64,000 nucleotides of DNA from Isoperla grammatica (GCA_945910005.1 OX246746.1:39008579-39072578); one strand, 5' to 3'. Positions 34,001 to 43,825 are shown, counted from the stretch's first letter. The notes: a model not told the origin generated them from the sequence alone. Translations and numbers: made by a program.

Positions 34001-34825
34001 CTAAAATATCCTGACTACACACTTACAGCTGATGAAGAAATTGTATTGAAGAACAAATGTAGAATATTTCTCAGTAACCTTTCGGCTGAAGATTATTTTG
34101 ATGGAGCCAAACTTCCGTTGTGCCTTGTGCTCAAACAAGGTACAGAATCCTGGCATGCAGAACGCAGTGTTCGAGTAACTGCATCGAAATGTAAGGCTGC
34201 CTTCACAGCATCTACAGACAGTGCAGTGTCTAACTTTCTCTTGGAGTCCATGTGGAACAAAAGCAAACCATATTCTAATGCTGTGATGAAGTACGGCATT
34301 GAAAACGAACCATTGGCAAGACAGTTATACACCGACATGGTTGCTACAAAATTCACTGTTGTTGAAACAGGATTGTGGATTAATCCAAGATTTCCCGAGT
34401 TGGCATGTAGCCCCGATGGCCTGGTGATTAGCCACATAAATCCAACAATGGGTGGCATTTTAGAAATAAAATGTCCCTACATATTAAAAGATAAAAACCC
34501 TGCCAACTTTCAAACACATTTGACAAAAAGTCAACTAACATCGTTTTGCTTAGAATTGAACAATGGTCAGCCTACAATGAAACGAAGTCACCCATATTAC
34601 TTTCAAACACAACTTCAGATGGCAATCACCGAAAGAGATTGGTGTGATTTCGTGATCTATACAGGAGACAAATACTATCCATTGATTCTACGCATTGAAA
34701 AAAATGAAGAATTTTGCAATAATCTTGTTTCGAGGTGTGTTTCATTTCATCACACTTACATGTGTGCAGAGAAATTTGAAATGAGAGTCCCACGACAGCT
34801 ATCTCCTTACAAGCTAAATCTGTAG
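31075..34825 (+). CDS. SAP-SWIM-YqaJ nuclease protein of the ISL2EU transposon (3 exons)
   Basis: Exons 31075-31238, 31356-31676 and 33442-34825 are joined by GTACAG/CTTTCAG and GTAAGA/TTCAACAG signals. All junctions keep frame, giving 622 residues. Residues ~31-56 form a SAP DNA-binding motif (LKRWLECRGLSRTGVRKDLI). A SWIM zinc finger CxCx7CxH occupies C234, C236, C244 and H246. The C-terminal ~230 residues are a YqaJ/lambda-exonuclease-type nuclease: RVTASK, IENEP (E449/E451), SPDG (D487), the E-x-K of LEIKCP (E503, K505) and a YYFQTQLQ motif (Q550/Q552). All expected catalytic residues are present. It would act in the nucleus on DNA ends during transposition. The 1.77-kb second intron contains a retroelement 3' end. 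Confidence 0.9.
31754..31979 (+). mobile_element. Retroelement 3' end with (TTAC)n tail inside an intron
   Basis: A stretch ending GTGTTGGAAATAAACTTACT followed by TTAC repeats (31960-31979) has a polyadenylation-like AATAAA and a microsatellite tail. It lies in intron 2 of the nuclease gene and does not touch the splice sites. The 5' border is approximate. Confidence 0.5.
32878..32932 (+). repeat. ISL2EU internal repeat, copy 1
   Basis: GGATACAGTTTTTAGCATTC with a following TTTTAGATGCTAAATTGGT is repeated, with changes, at 34866-34924. A partial inverted copy lies at 35145-35215. The copies flank exon 3 of the nuclease gene. Confidence 0.6.
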
Positions 34826-34865
34826 AGTTGTTTATAGACAGTAAAGTGGTGTTACAGAGCTTGGC

Positions 34866-35215
34866 TATATCTAAAGATACGATTTTTTTAGCATTTTAGA
34901 GTTTAGCTATGCTAAATTAGTGAACATTTGTTAAAAATAGCAAAATGCAACAAAATGACAATTTTAAAAAACAACTAAGGTGTTCCCATTCCCATTGAGA
35001 TTTACAGTAGGTAGTTAGGATTATACTCTACATTCTAACCTTTTAAGTTATTTACAATTGAATTCATCTCAAATGTCTGCACATTTTTCCATCAGAAGTG
35101 CAAGAAACACCCTCATACTTAAGATTTTGATAAAAAGAAAAAAGTAGATAAAAAATGCTAAATTTATAGAAAATTAATGCTAAAAAAAACGTATGCCTAG
35201 CTATATATCCTTCCA
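34866..35215. repeat. ISL2EU internal repeats between the two convergent genes
   Basis: A direct copy of the 32878 repeat (34866-34924) and an inverted copy (about 35145-35215, seen as TGCTAAATTTATAG...ATGCTAAAAAAAACG) make an imperfect palindrome. It lies exactly in the gap between the stop codons of the two genes. Confidence 0.55.
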
Positions 35216-35219
35216 TAGT

Positions 35220-38030
35220 CTAGTTGATAATTGGTTCTTGAAAATTAACCAAACAACAACAAACAAACACCATTTCATTGAATACAGGTTCTAATGACAG
35301 GGGTATTGTTTTCTGTAGTAACCGAAACTTCTTTATTCTCTCTATTGCACGTTCTACGTGTATTCTTAGTTTTGCAATTATTTTTGTCTGTGCTTCCTCT
35401 GCTGGCGTTAATGAAGGTCGTTGATGCAGATGTGGTGGTTTATACAGAACTACTTTTTTTTCTAAAAACTTATCTACAACATTGAAACCCCTGTCAGCAA
35501 ACACAATGTCACCCTCGTCAAGTATATTTATAAAACCAGAGTCAATGACAATTTGACGGTCAGAAATGCTACCCTCAAAAACATCTGAAATATAATTAAT
35601 AGACCCATTAGGGCAAATCCCAACTAATACTTTATAGGTAGCTCTACCTTTGTAAGAAGAATACATGTTTCCTTGTTTTCCAAAGTGGCGAGATTGCTGA
35701 ACATAGAATTCTGTGCAGTCAATTATACAGCGAGTGTTTTTGTAGTTTTTAAAACATGTAGGAAGGTTTTTTTTTAACACACTTCTTTCAGGGAACATCA
35801 TTGGTACAAGACATTTAAACTTGAGGTACATAAATTTTACCCAGGTTATAACTATTGTACTAACTTGAGTTTCGCTTATATTAAAGCGATAAGCGAGATC
35901 CTTATGGAGAAGGCCAAGGCGCAACCTTACAAGTGTTAGAAATAGCTCGTTGAATGGAGTTAAAGCCCTCGAAGGCCCAGATCTTTTTGAGGGACTCCTC
36001 TCTGGTTCTTTGAGGGGACGGTTGTAGTAGATAAGTTTGCTGGCAGCTGGGCCTAGAAAATGCCACAAAGTGCATAATTGCAGATAGGTCAATCCACAAT
36101 AAAATTTTACCATGTCAACATTATGTTTAATATTTTCAATACTAAAACCTTGATATGCAGGCTTTAAATTTCCCTTGCTATTGGATGAACTAGGTTCAGT
36201 ATGTTTCACTACAGGCCTGATCAATTTACTTTTATTTTTAGCTTTGAGGAAATCTACTTCGTCCCTTAGGCTCTTATTTTCCCTCTTAAGAGCTATCACC
36301 TCCAATCTGGATGACAGCATTTGGCTACCTACAAATTCTGTCTGAACACCAACACCTTTTTGTAAAAGTTCAGTTTGTACTGCAGTGTCATTAGTTGGAG
36401 GGCTATTTATCAAATCTGTTTGAATCGAGAAATCCTTTGAACATGATGACTGTTCGCTGTACGCCACGTCATCAAGGGTAGGCTTATCAACATCTTCGTC
36501 CCCACTGGATGTTTCTAAAGTTATTTCAACTTCCTCCTCAAAGATGGGTACTGCAGCATCTCCCTGGAAGCAAATTAAAATGCTTATATTGGTATCCTAT
36601 CATATTATGTATCATAATCATCTCCATCTCACAGTCAGAGATACTACTACTATTAGTTACTAATATTTATCCATTAAATTTGTGTAAATATAAGGCCTTC
36701 TGTATGAGTGTGGATTTAGTACAATGCTATACAATAAGTGGTGTTAATGAAAAGATGTATGTCCTCTATTGTATTTTACTTCTTATCTCTCAGTCCCTAG
36801 AGATTTACTCTTTTGTAACTTAAGCAAATGTTGTTTAAATGTTTATATTAATAATGTTGCTAATAATTGAATATTTGTTTATGTGTTAGCTTTTGATATA
36901 TTTTATTGTGTAGGATGTATAGGCCTATGAGAATAACAAATCTTCTAAAAAAAAAAGACTAGTGAAATATTGTTTCTAGTTTTGCACTAGGCCTGTACAT
37001 TTTTAATTTATATTTGTTATTTGTTCATCTACCGGTAGTAGGCCTACATTTATTGAAAAATGCTATTAAAGAATGCATAAACAACGTTTCACTGTAGGCC
37101 TACTAGTACTGCTGGTGAAGTAGGCCTAATATGTGTACCCAGATTAATGAAGATGAAAATAAATTGAAATGACCAACTCATTTGTTTGCATGTGAGATTC
37201 AATACATAGGCCTAGGCCCTAGCCTAGTAGGCACCAACCAACCACCACCACCACACCAACCATATTAAACCATTTGCATTGGTTTATAAATCACCGATTT
37301 AGCTATTCAATTTTGTTTATTTTTGTGATTTAATAACCGGGCCCAAACTGAATTATGTAGGCTATTTTGAAACCACACAGCATATAAACTGACTCACAGT
37401 GTTAGGCCTAGTATCCTCTAAGCCACAGGTAATGGGTCTGGGCAGAGGCATAGTAGGCCTAGTAGCTCCTTCTTCTTGGCTAATATTTCCCAACTGAGCA
37501 TCGGACACTTTGGGCATTTTATGCAGTACCGGAGTAGGGCGTGGAAGTGGGGCTTTTCGTCTTCTGCAAAATTTGCGTATCTGTGAAATGAGAATTCCAT
37601 TTCAGTAGGCCTAGGGCCTATGTGTACATAGGCCTAGGCCTATAGGTTATAGGTTATGGCCGACCTTTTATCCCATGCCATTCTAACCCATATGCCACGT
37701 TAGTTTATATTATTTTAGGCGTAGCCATATAAATTACAATTTATAACAACTTACTTCATTCGAAGAGGTGCATGTTGAAGGAATGGGGTCAGGATAGTCT
37801 TCTGAAGGCCCACCATTCACGAAGTGCTTCGAGCATATGTAGGTATCTTTCTTCACACACTTTGTGGTAAACCCTGTCCTTCCACATGCCCGGACCCACC
37901 TTTCACACAATACCATATTGATATGTGGCTTCGGAAAACGTACAAATGTCACTCCATTCATGTATTCCCTTGTACTATAACGAGAATCGCTCCGGCATAA
38001 CCCGTAAGCGCAGTGCTTTGTGGCCGGCAT
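35220..38030 (-). CDS. THAP-domain DDE transposase of the ISL2EU transposon (3 exons)
   Basis: Minus-strand exons are 38030-37755, 37580-37398 and 36563-35220. They are joined at GTAAGT/TTTCACAG and GTGAGT/GCTTCCAG, all in phase 0, giving 600 residues. The ATG at 38030 is preferred over the upstream one because THAP domains begin MP..xC. The THAP zinc finger uses C7, C12, C66 and H69, with the FP (32-33) and W45 landmarks. Residues ~236-265 form a leucine/charged coiled coil. The DDE_Tnp_4-type catalytic core has D435 (CIIDCTEF), D510 (FADRGF) and E557 (IHVERAIERI). THAP domains read the terminal repeats; the DDE core cuts and joins DNA. It is convergent with the nuclease gene, with ~395 bp between stops. 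No defects were seen. Confidence 0.92.
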
Positions 38031-38145
38031 GTTTGTTGTGACTGTCCGCACGAGTTGTAGTACGCGCGCGAATGACCACTATCGATATGACATAAAGATG
38101 GCCGCTGCATATATCGATAGCTAAAAATAGAATCCAGGCCTATGC

Positions 38146-38737
38146 TATACGTACACTGTCGCGTGACAGGAATAATTCATTGAAACAACCAGTGGCGTAG
38201 CGTGGCCTTGAAATGAGGGTAGACACATTAATTTTGTAAGTATAATATTTTGCAATTTAGAACAAAACAGTTGATTGATGAGAGGGGGGGGGGGGTGACG
38301 CAATACGTACATTCGTGAATCGCCTAGGGCGAGAAAAACAATATCACTCTCGGTGGAGCACATCGTTAGCCCCTAACAGTTTACACAACAATATTTTAAA
38401 AAATAAGGGTAGAAATCACAGGATATTTGGACATTGTCTGCACTACTGTACTGTGTGTACGCAATCCACGACGCACGCACCTTGCATTGTCAAGGGATTG
38501 CCTTGAACTTGTTACTGAAGTATCCATCGTTTTACCCTCAACATAACAATGTGAAGACAAGACACATGGGATTGGGTTGGGTCATCACATTTTACAAAAG
38601 CTGACCGTGAACGTTTATTACTGAATGCTGTTACGGCCGTTCCCTCAAATTTCCAAATCCTATTGTGTTATGAAACGAGTGTCTGGCAATGTGCCCGCGT
38701 TCACATCACAGCTCAGCTTTGGTGTGAGACGGGTACA
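38146..38737. other. Intergenic, no gene seen
   Basis: Contains a 12-base G run (38285-38296) and a GTGGCGTAGCGTGG word (38194-38207) of the kind found at ends of dispersed repeats. No supported gene. Confidence 0.35.
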
Positions 38738-38972
38738 CGGAATAACGCCCACAAGGAACAACGCCCACATGGAACAAGGCCCACATGGAACAAGGCCCAC
38801 ATGCAATAACGCCCACATGGAACAAGGCCCACATTTTACGATCCCGAAGCTTCCCGAGGGGGACGCGGAATAACGCCCACAAGGAACAACGCCCACATGG
38901 AACAAGGCCCACATGGAATAACGCCCACATGGAACAAGGCCCACATTTTACGATCCCGAAGCTTCCCGAGCG
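38738..38972. repeat. 16-bp minisatellite, left arm of a foldback element
   Basis: Tandem 16-bp units such as CCCACATGGAACAAGG and CCCACATGGAATAACG form two blocks (38738-38830 and 38867-38942). Each is closed by the same TTTTACGATCCCGAAGCTTC word. The complement of the whole pattern occurs at 43851-44076, so these are the two arms of one inverted structure with the Gypsy element between them. Confidence 0.85.
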
Positions 38973-39053
38973 ATGCTGCGTTGCCAAATGTTTAATATTG
39001 GTTTTGATAGTCGTTACTCACACCTAATTTGCATACCTAATTTGCATAATGAA

Positions 39054-39282
39054 TGTAATGTTTGATTTGAATCTACGAGTCGATGTGTAAATACGACTTA
39101 ACTAGTACTTTCACATAGCGTGACCAGGTCATGTGACCGTCACCACTTCCGGCATCGCAGTGTGATCATGGCGACTGTCGATGCCGTCTCGTATCTCGTC
39201 TTTATAAATAAAGCACTATATGAATATCTTACCACGCTCACGCGTTGTGGTTATTACTAATAACCTATTCAACAACATAACA
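39054..39282 (+). repeat. 5' LTR of the Gypsy element
   Basis: 229 bp, TG...CA. It contains CTTTATAAATAAAGCAC, which can serve as a promoter TATA box and/or a polyadenylation signal. Followed at once by the primer-binding site. Confidence 0.95.
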
Positions 39283-39299
39283 TGGTGTCAGATAAGTAC
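39283..39299 (+). other. Primer-binding site candidate
   Basis: TGGTGTCAGATAAGTAC directly follows the 5' LTR. The TGG start matches the CCA end of a tRNA primer. The tRNA species was not determined. Confidence 0.7.
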
Positions 39300-39461
39300 G
39301 TGAACTAAGAAAATCATAACGGATTGACTAGATATAACACGATTTACGAATGCAAGTGGACTCTTAACCTAGCTTTTTCCAAGCCACATGGTGAGTTAGT
39401 TAGGCTTACCATACTCAGGACGCATTTTCAGTTGTGATAAGTTATCCAACTTGAGAAGGAA

Positions 39462-40391
39462 ATGTCGAAGGACTTTAAGAAGCCCCCTGAGCTGAAATTG
39501 ACAGGGAATGTCAATCAAAATTGGAAATTTTGGAAGCAGAAGTTTGAGATCTACATGAGGGCATCCAAAGGATACAAGGAAGAGCCTGAGGACCAGGTTG
39601 CAATGTTCCTTAACCTTATTGGGGATGACGCGTTGAGGACTTTCAACACATTTGAAATCGATGATGAAGGTATGAAATCGCTACAAATCGTAATGAACCG
39701 GTTTGAGGCCTACTGTTCGCCGAGAAAAAACATTGTTTTTGAGCAGTATAAGTTTTTCAATCGCTCTCAAAGTGAGAACGAAACCTTTGATCAGTTCTTA
39801 ACCCAACTCAAGTTGCTTGCAAATTCATGTGAGTTCGGGGAAGCGCTGAAGCCACTGCTGTTGCTACGCGTCGTGGTTGGGGTGCGCTATCAAGGCATGA
39901 AAGAGAAGCTTCTACGTATTCCGGACTTAACACTCGACAAGGCCTCCGAGTTCTGCAGGGTAGCAGAAACCAGCAGAGAACAAGCTCAGGCCCTGGAGGA
40001 GAAGTTTCCGGTGGATTACGTGAAGAAAGCCCAGCCGCAAAGCAAAAACAAGAACGCGTCCAAGAAGACCGATAGTGAAAGTGTTACCAAAATAAAGTGT
40101 AATAAATGTGGTTTCACACATGTGCCCAAAAAGTGCCCAGCTTACAATAAGCAATGCAATAAATGCAAGGGGTCAAATCATTTTTCTAAAATGTGTCCTA
40201 AGAAAAGTGTTCATGCGTGTGAATGCGACGTGACAGAAGATGAGCAGTCAACCTCAGTGGACAGTAATGAACTGTTTGTGGAAATGGTTGCAGAGCAGTC
40301 TCAAGTACACAGTGTGATAGGACCAGACCTAAGTGATAGGGAATGGACTTCTACACTGGAACTTGGCATGGGCCAAGAAGGGGTCACTTGA
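39462..40391 (+). CDS. gag: Gag of the Gypsy element
   Basis: 309 codons from ATG 39462. The N-terminal ~190 residues form a capsid-like helical region (NWKFWKQKFEIYMRASKGY; SENETFDQFLTQLKLLANSC). Two zinc knuckles follow at residues ~213-246: CNKCGFTHVPKKC and CNKCKGSNHFSKMC, the second a perfect CCHC. Gag packages the element RNA into cytoplasmic particles. The frame ends at TGA 40389-40391. The protease frame continues in the same phase immediately after it, so Gag is separated from protease by a single stop codon. Confidence 0.9.
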   Translation: MSKDFKKPPELKLTGNVNQNWKFWKQKFEIYMRASKGYKEEPEDQVAMFLNLIGDDALRTFNTFEIDDEGMKSLQIVMNRFEAYCSPRKNIVFEQYKFFNRSQSENETFDQFLTQLKLLANSCEFGEALKPLLLLRVVVGVRYQGMKEKLLRIPDLTLDKASEFCRVAETSREQAQALEEKFPVDYVKKAQPQSKNKNASKKTDSESVTKIKCNKCGFTHVPKKCPAYNKQCNKCKGSNHFSKMCPKKSVHACECDVTEDEQSTSVDSNELFVEMVAEQSQVHSVIGPDLSDREWTSTLELGMGQEGVT

Positions 40392-40853
40392 AAAGTAAAA
40401 TTTAAGTTGGACACAGGAGCTCAGGTTAGTTTTCTACCTAACAAGCTGTTTAAACAGCTGCCTTTCAGTGATAATGTTAAGGTGAGGAAGACCAATACTA
40501 CGTTAGTAACGTTTGGCTATTACAAGGTAAAGCCAATAGGAGTTGTTGATCTTATGTGCTCAAATAGTCCCAACGAACCTGTTAGAATTAGCTTTATGCT
40601 AGCTGACTTAGATTGTAGGCCATTGTTAGGTTTGAGTGCGTGCGTTCAGTTGAACCTGGTTAAAAGAATTAACGAGCTCAATGCAGGCCTAACAAAGGGG
40701 GATGTTACATCCAAGTATATGGAAGTATTTTCGGGAGGGCTAGGGTGCATGCCGGGAAAACATAAAATAATTCTGAAATCAGATTGCAACCCTGTAGTTC
40801 ATCCAGCGAGAAAGGTACCGGTTTCTCTCGGGGAAAACTTAAGGATACGTTAG
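40392..40853 (+). CDS. pro: Aspartic protease of the Gypsy element (same frame as gag)
   Basis: In phase with gag after its TGA. The catalytic LDTGAQVSF motif lies at ~40408-40434 and an LLGLSACVQL hydrophobic element near residue 80. This is a typical retroviral-type aspartic protease that would act as a dimer to process the polyprotein. Either the TGA is suppressed or it is a mutation of a sense codon. The frame closes at TAG 40851-40853, shortly after the point where reverse transcriptase homology moves to another frame (~40835). Confidence 0.82.
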   Translation, partial: KVKFKLDTGAQVSFLPNKLFKQLPFSDNVKVRKTNTTLVTFGYYKVKPIGVVDLMCSNSPNEPVRISFMLADLDCRPLLGLSACVQLNLVKRINELNAGLTKGDVTSKYMEVFSGGLGCMPGKHKIILKSDCNPVVHPARKVPVSLGENLRIR

Positions 40854-43453
40854 ACTCATTAGAGAGTAGGAACGTAATTGAAAAAGTCAATGGACCAACT
40901 GACTGGGTCAGTAACCTGGTTATCGTGGAAAAGTCAAATGGTTCTTTACGAGTTTGTCTCGACCCCAAAGACCTTAACAAGGCCATAAAAAGAGAACATT
41001 TTCCTATTCCCACAGCAGACGATGTCTTAGCCAATCTATCGGGGATGGCGTATTTCTCAGTTGTTGATATGAGCGAAGGATTTTTACAAGTATTGCTAGA
41101 TGAGAGTTGTACAGACTACTGCACTTTTAGCAGTCCCTTTGGTCGTTATAAGTTCTTGCGCATGCCCTTCGGCATATCGTCAGCTCCTGAGGTATTTCAG
41201 AAAAGAAACTCTGAAAACTTCGGTGATCTAGTAAACGTACAGGTTGTTTTTGATGATTTGATCATTGCCGGGCGTACTATTGAAGAACATGACAAAGCAC
41301 TGATGTCAGTACTTGACCGTGCCAAGAGTCTAGGCATAAAATTCAACCCAGAGAAGTTTCAATACAGGGTAAATGAGGTCAAGTATATGGGCCATATTAT
41401 GTCAGCCAATGGTCTGAAAGCAGATCCGGAGAGAGTAAGAGCTATTCGCAACCTACCTTCTCCTACAAACATAACTGAACTTCGCAGGTTTATGGGGATG
41501 GTCAATTACGTAGGCAAGTTCGTACCGAACCTATCTAGTACGTCAGAACCTTTACGGCAGTTATTGAAACATAACGTTGAGTGGCAGTGGGGGCCAGAGC
41601 AACAGAGAGCTGAGTTAGAAATCAAAGACAGGCTGTGTTCGGCACCCACGTTACCGTTCTATGACGAAACGAAACCGTTGTGTCTGCAGACAGATGCTTC
41701 GAAGTCTGGGTTGGGGGCATGTATAATGCAAGATGGTATACCAGTTGCATACGCATCCCGCAGCATGACTCCTACCGAATTAGCGTATCCTCAAATCGAA
41801 AAGGAAATGTTAAGCATTTGTTACGGGGTGCAAAAATTTCACCAGTATGTTTATGGTCGAAAGACGATAGTCCAAACTGACCACAAACCTTTAATTCCGA
41901 TCGTGATGAAAAACATAAACCAGATATCACCTCGACTCCAGAGAATGCAATTGAGGTTGCTTAAGTACGACCTGGAAGTCGAGTATTTACCTGGTAAACT
42001 CATGTTTATGGCAGATACGCTGTCACGTGCCTACCTTCCCTACACGGACAAGGATGACCCAGAATTCAATGTAGTAGTACACTCAATTTCTAAACATCTA
42101 CCATTGTCCGATGAGAGGAGAGTAGAGTTTCAGACAGAAACAAAGAAGAGTGAGGTAACAAGAATCTTGCATGAATTCCATCATAAGGGCTGGCCACAGC
42201 ACGTCGGTCAGGTCCCCTCCCCAGTTAAATATTTCTGGAACATCAAGGAGGAACTATCCTTTGATGATGTGTTAGTGTTTGTGGGTGACAGACTTCTTGT
42301 TCCCACCACACTGCGGAAGAGCATGCTTGATCTGTTGCATCAAGGCCACTTTGGTATGGAAAAAACAAAGGCTAGGGCTAGACAGGTCTTTTGTTGGCCT
42401 GGTATGACAAGAGATATAACCAATCTTGTTGCCAGCTGTGCCACGTGCGAAAGGTTTCGCCCCAAAAACACCAAAGAACCACTCATGCCTCACCCTGTCC
42501 CAAGTCGAGCATGGGAAACGATTGCAGCCGACATACTAGAATTTAAAGGTGATTCCTATTTAGTCATTAAGGACTACTACTCTAAATGGTTAGAGCTGAT
42601 TCACATTAAAAACAAAACTGCTAAAGAACTTATTGGGAAATTTAAATCAGTATTTTCTAGACTAGGAATACCGGATGTATTGATTTCGGATAACATGCCG
42701 TTCTCAAGTGCCGAGTTTAAAACGTTCGCCAAAACATGGCACTTCCAAACGAAAACTTCAAGCCCCCGTTATCCCAAGTCTAACGGGATGGCCGAAAATG
42801 GAGTCAAGATAGCTAAATCCATGCTTAAGAAGGCTCAGTTTACGAATACTGACCTGTATCTGTTCCTTCTGGAATATCGAAACATGCCGATTACTGGATT
42901 GCAACTTGCACCAGCTCAACTATTATTGTCTAGGAAGCTGAAAACTTGCATTCCAATGTCCATTACTCAGTTGCAACCCTATGTGCAACCCGATATTGTT
43001 CCTGCCCTTCAGGCTATTCAAAATAAACAAAAGATGTTTCATGACAGGAGTGCCAAACCACTGCCTCCTCTCGTACCAGGGGAAAAAGTTGTGTGGAGAA
43101 GGGATGGTGTGTGGGAACCAGCACAAATCATCAACGAACATAGTTCGCCCAGATCATATATTATACATACTGATCAGGGACAGGTACTTCGCAGAAACAG
43201 GGGGGATCTACGCAAATCAGTAGTTACCAACAGGCCGGTTGTAGCACCTGATCTGAATGTGGAAGATCACATCTTGGCTTCACCAAGTCTCAATGCTGAC
43301 AATGTTCTGCCCTTATCGCAAGAACCAGCAAGTGATAGACAGGACGTTGCTGTGAACCAGCAGATGTCTGCACCTGGTAGGGTTGTTATTGATAATCGCA
43401 CCAAATGTGGACGTATTGTAAAACCACCTGCTAGATTTAAGGATTATGTTTAA
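40835..43453 (+). CDS. pol: Pol of the Gypsy element: reverse transcriptase, RNase H, integrase
   Basis: The frame is open for ~870 codons after the shift near 40835. The reverse transcriptase has GSLRVCLDPKDLN, VVDMSEGF, FLRMPFGISSAPEVFQ and VVFDDLII; the usual tyrosine before the DD pair is replaced by valine. RNase H follows with LQTDASKSGLGA and an LPGKLMFMADTLSR motif. The integrase has an HHCC region (HQGHFGME...CATC) and an intact D, D, E set: AADILEF, ISDNMPF and MAENGVK. The C terminus ends IVKPPARFKDYV; no chromodomain was recognised. The start is a frameshift relative to protease, not an ATG-initiated gene. Confidence 0.88.
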   Translation, partial: KLKDTLDSLESRNVIEKVNGPTDWVSNLVIVEKSNGSLRVCLDPKDLNKAIKREHFPIPTADDVLANLSGMAYFSVVDMSEGFLQVLLDESCTDYCTFSSPFGRYKFLRMPFGISSAPEVFQKRNSENFGDLVNVQVVFDDLIIAGRTIEEHDKALMSVLDRAKSLGIKFNPEKFQYRVNEVKYMGHIMSANGLKADPERVRAIRNLPSPTNITELRRFMGMVNYVGKFVPNLSSTSEPLRQLLKHNVEWQWGPEQQRAELEIKDRLCSAPTLPFYDETKPLCLQTDASKSGLGACIMQDGIPVAYASRSMTPTELAYPQIEKEMLSICYGVQKFHQYVYGRKTIVQTDHKPLIPIVMKNINQISPRLQRMQLRLLKYDLEVEYLPGKLMFMADTLSRAYLPYTDKDDPEFNVVVHSISKHLPLSDERRVEFQTETKKSEVTRILHEFHHKGWPQHVGQVPSPVKYFWNIKEELSFDDVLVFVGDRLLVPTTLRKSMLDLLHQGHFGMEKTKARARQVFCWPGMTRDITNLVASCATCERFRPKNTKEPLMPHPVPSRAWETIAADILEFKGDSYLVIKDYYSKWLELIHIKNKTAKELIGKFKSVFSRLGIPDVLISDNMPFSSAEFKTFAKTWHFQTKTSSPRYPKSNGMAENGVKIAKSMLKKAQFTNTDLYLFLLEYRNMPITGLQLAPAQLLLSRKLKTCIPMSITQLQPYVQPDIVPALQAIQNKQKMFHDRSAKPLPPLVPGEKVVWRRDGVWEPAQIINEHSSPRSYIIHTDQGQVLRRNRGDLRKSVVTNRPVVAPDLNVEDHILASPSLNADNVLPLSQEPASDRQDVAVNQQMSAPGRVVIDNRTKCGRIVKPPARFKDYV

Positions 43454-43584
43454 AACTGTATGTACTTGCTATAGATCCATTTTCATTTTGAATTGTATTT
43501 AGTTGTATTCATTTCTGTCTTAATGTAATAATATTGTGTGTGATGAGCTTTACTCTCTCTTATTGCATTGTATAAGGCTTAACC

Positions 43585-43596
43585 AAAAAGGGGAGA
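43585..43596 (+). other. Polypurine tract
   Basis: AAAAAGGGGAGA immediately before the 3' LTR, where plus-strand DNA synthesis would start. Confidence 0.85.
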
Positions 43597-43825
43597 TGTA
43601 ATGTTTGATTTGAATCTACGAGTCGATGTGTAAATACGACTCAACTAGTACTTTCACATAGCGTGACCAGGTCATGTGACCGTCACCACTTCCGGCATCG
43701 CAGTGTGATCATGGCGACTGTCGATGCCGTCTCGTATCTCGTCTTTATAAATAAACCACTATATGAATATCTTACCACGCTCACGCGTTGTGGTTATTAC
43801 TAATAACCTATTCAACAACATAACA
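43597..43825 (+). repeat. 3' LTR of the Gypsy element
   Basis: 229 bp, equal in length to the 5' LTR, with two visible base differences. Followed by the ATGAA duplication. Confidence 0.95.

Larger units (their letters stand above)
30944..38145. mobile_element. ISL2EU-type DNA transposon, structurally intact, 7.2 kb
   Basis: The ends are 15-bp perfect inverted repeats GCATAGGCCTGGATT (30944-30958) and its complement (38131-38145). The dinucleotide TA is duplicated at 30942-30943 and 38146-38147. Inside are two convergent, spliced genes: a plus-strand SAP-SWIM-YqaJ nuclease (31075-34825) and a minus-strand THAP-DDE transposase (38030-35220). A two-base duplication together with a YqaJ-type nuclease beside a DDE transposase is the signature of the ISL2EU superfamily. 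All five inferred splice junctions keep frame and use consensus signals, and no internal stop or frameshift was found. The copy may be autonomous or only recently inactive. Confidence 0.9.
39054..43825 (+). mobile_element. Complete Gypsy-type LTR retrotransposon, young
   Basis: Two 229-bp LTRs bound the element (39054-39282 and 43597-43825), starting TGTAATG and ending CATAACA, with a 5-bp duplication ATGAA on both sides (39049-39053, 43826-43830). I see two substitutions between the LTRs (TTAACTAG/TCAACTAG and AAAGCAC/AAACCAC), so insertion was recent. A primer-binding-like TGGTGTCAGATAAG follows the 5' LTR, and a purine tract precedes the 3' LTR. Gag, protease and pol are present and no envelope gene is seen. 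A stop separates gag from protease, and a one-base shift separates protease from reverse transcriptase. Confidence 0.95.

Noticed and set aside
38625..39027. Repetitive open frames on both strands over the left 16-bp array, and similar ones at 43763-44286
   Set aside because: A 16-bp repeat gives the same 16-residue cycle in every frame, so openness is automatic and does not show coding.
43454..43596. Envelope gene downstream of Gypsy pol
   Set aside because: Only ~140 bp separate the pol stop from the 3' LTR, with no open frame of useful length.
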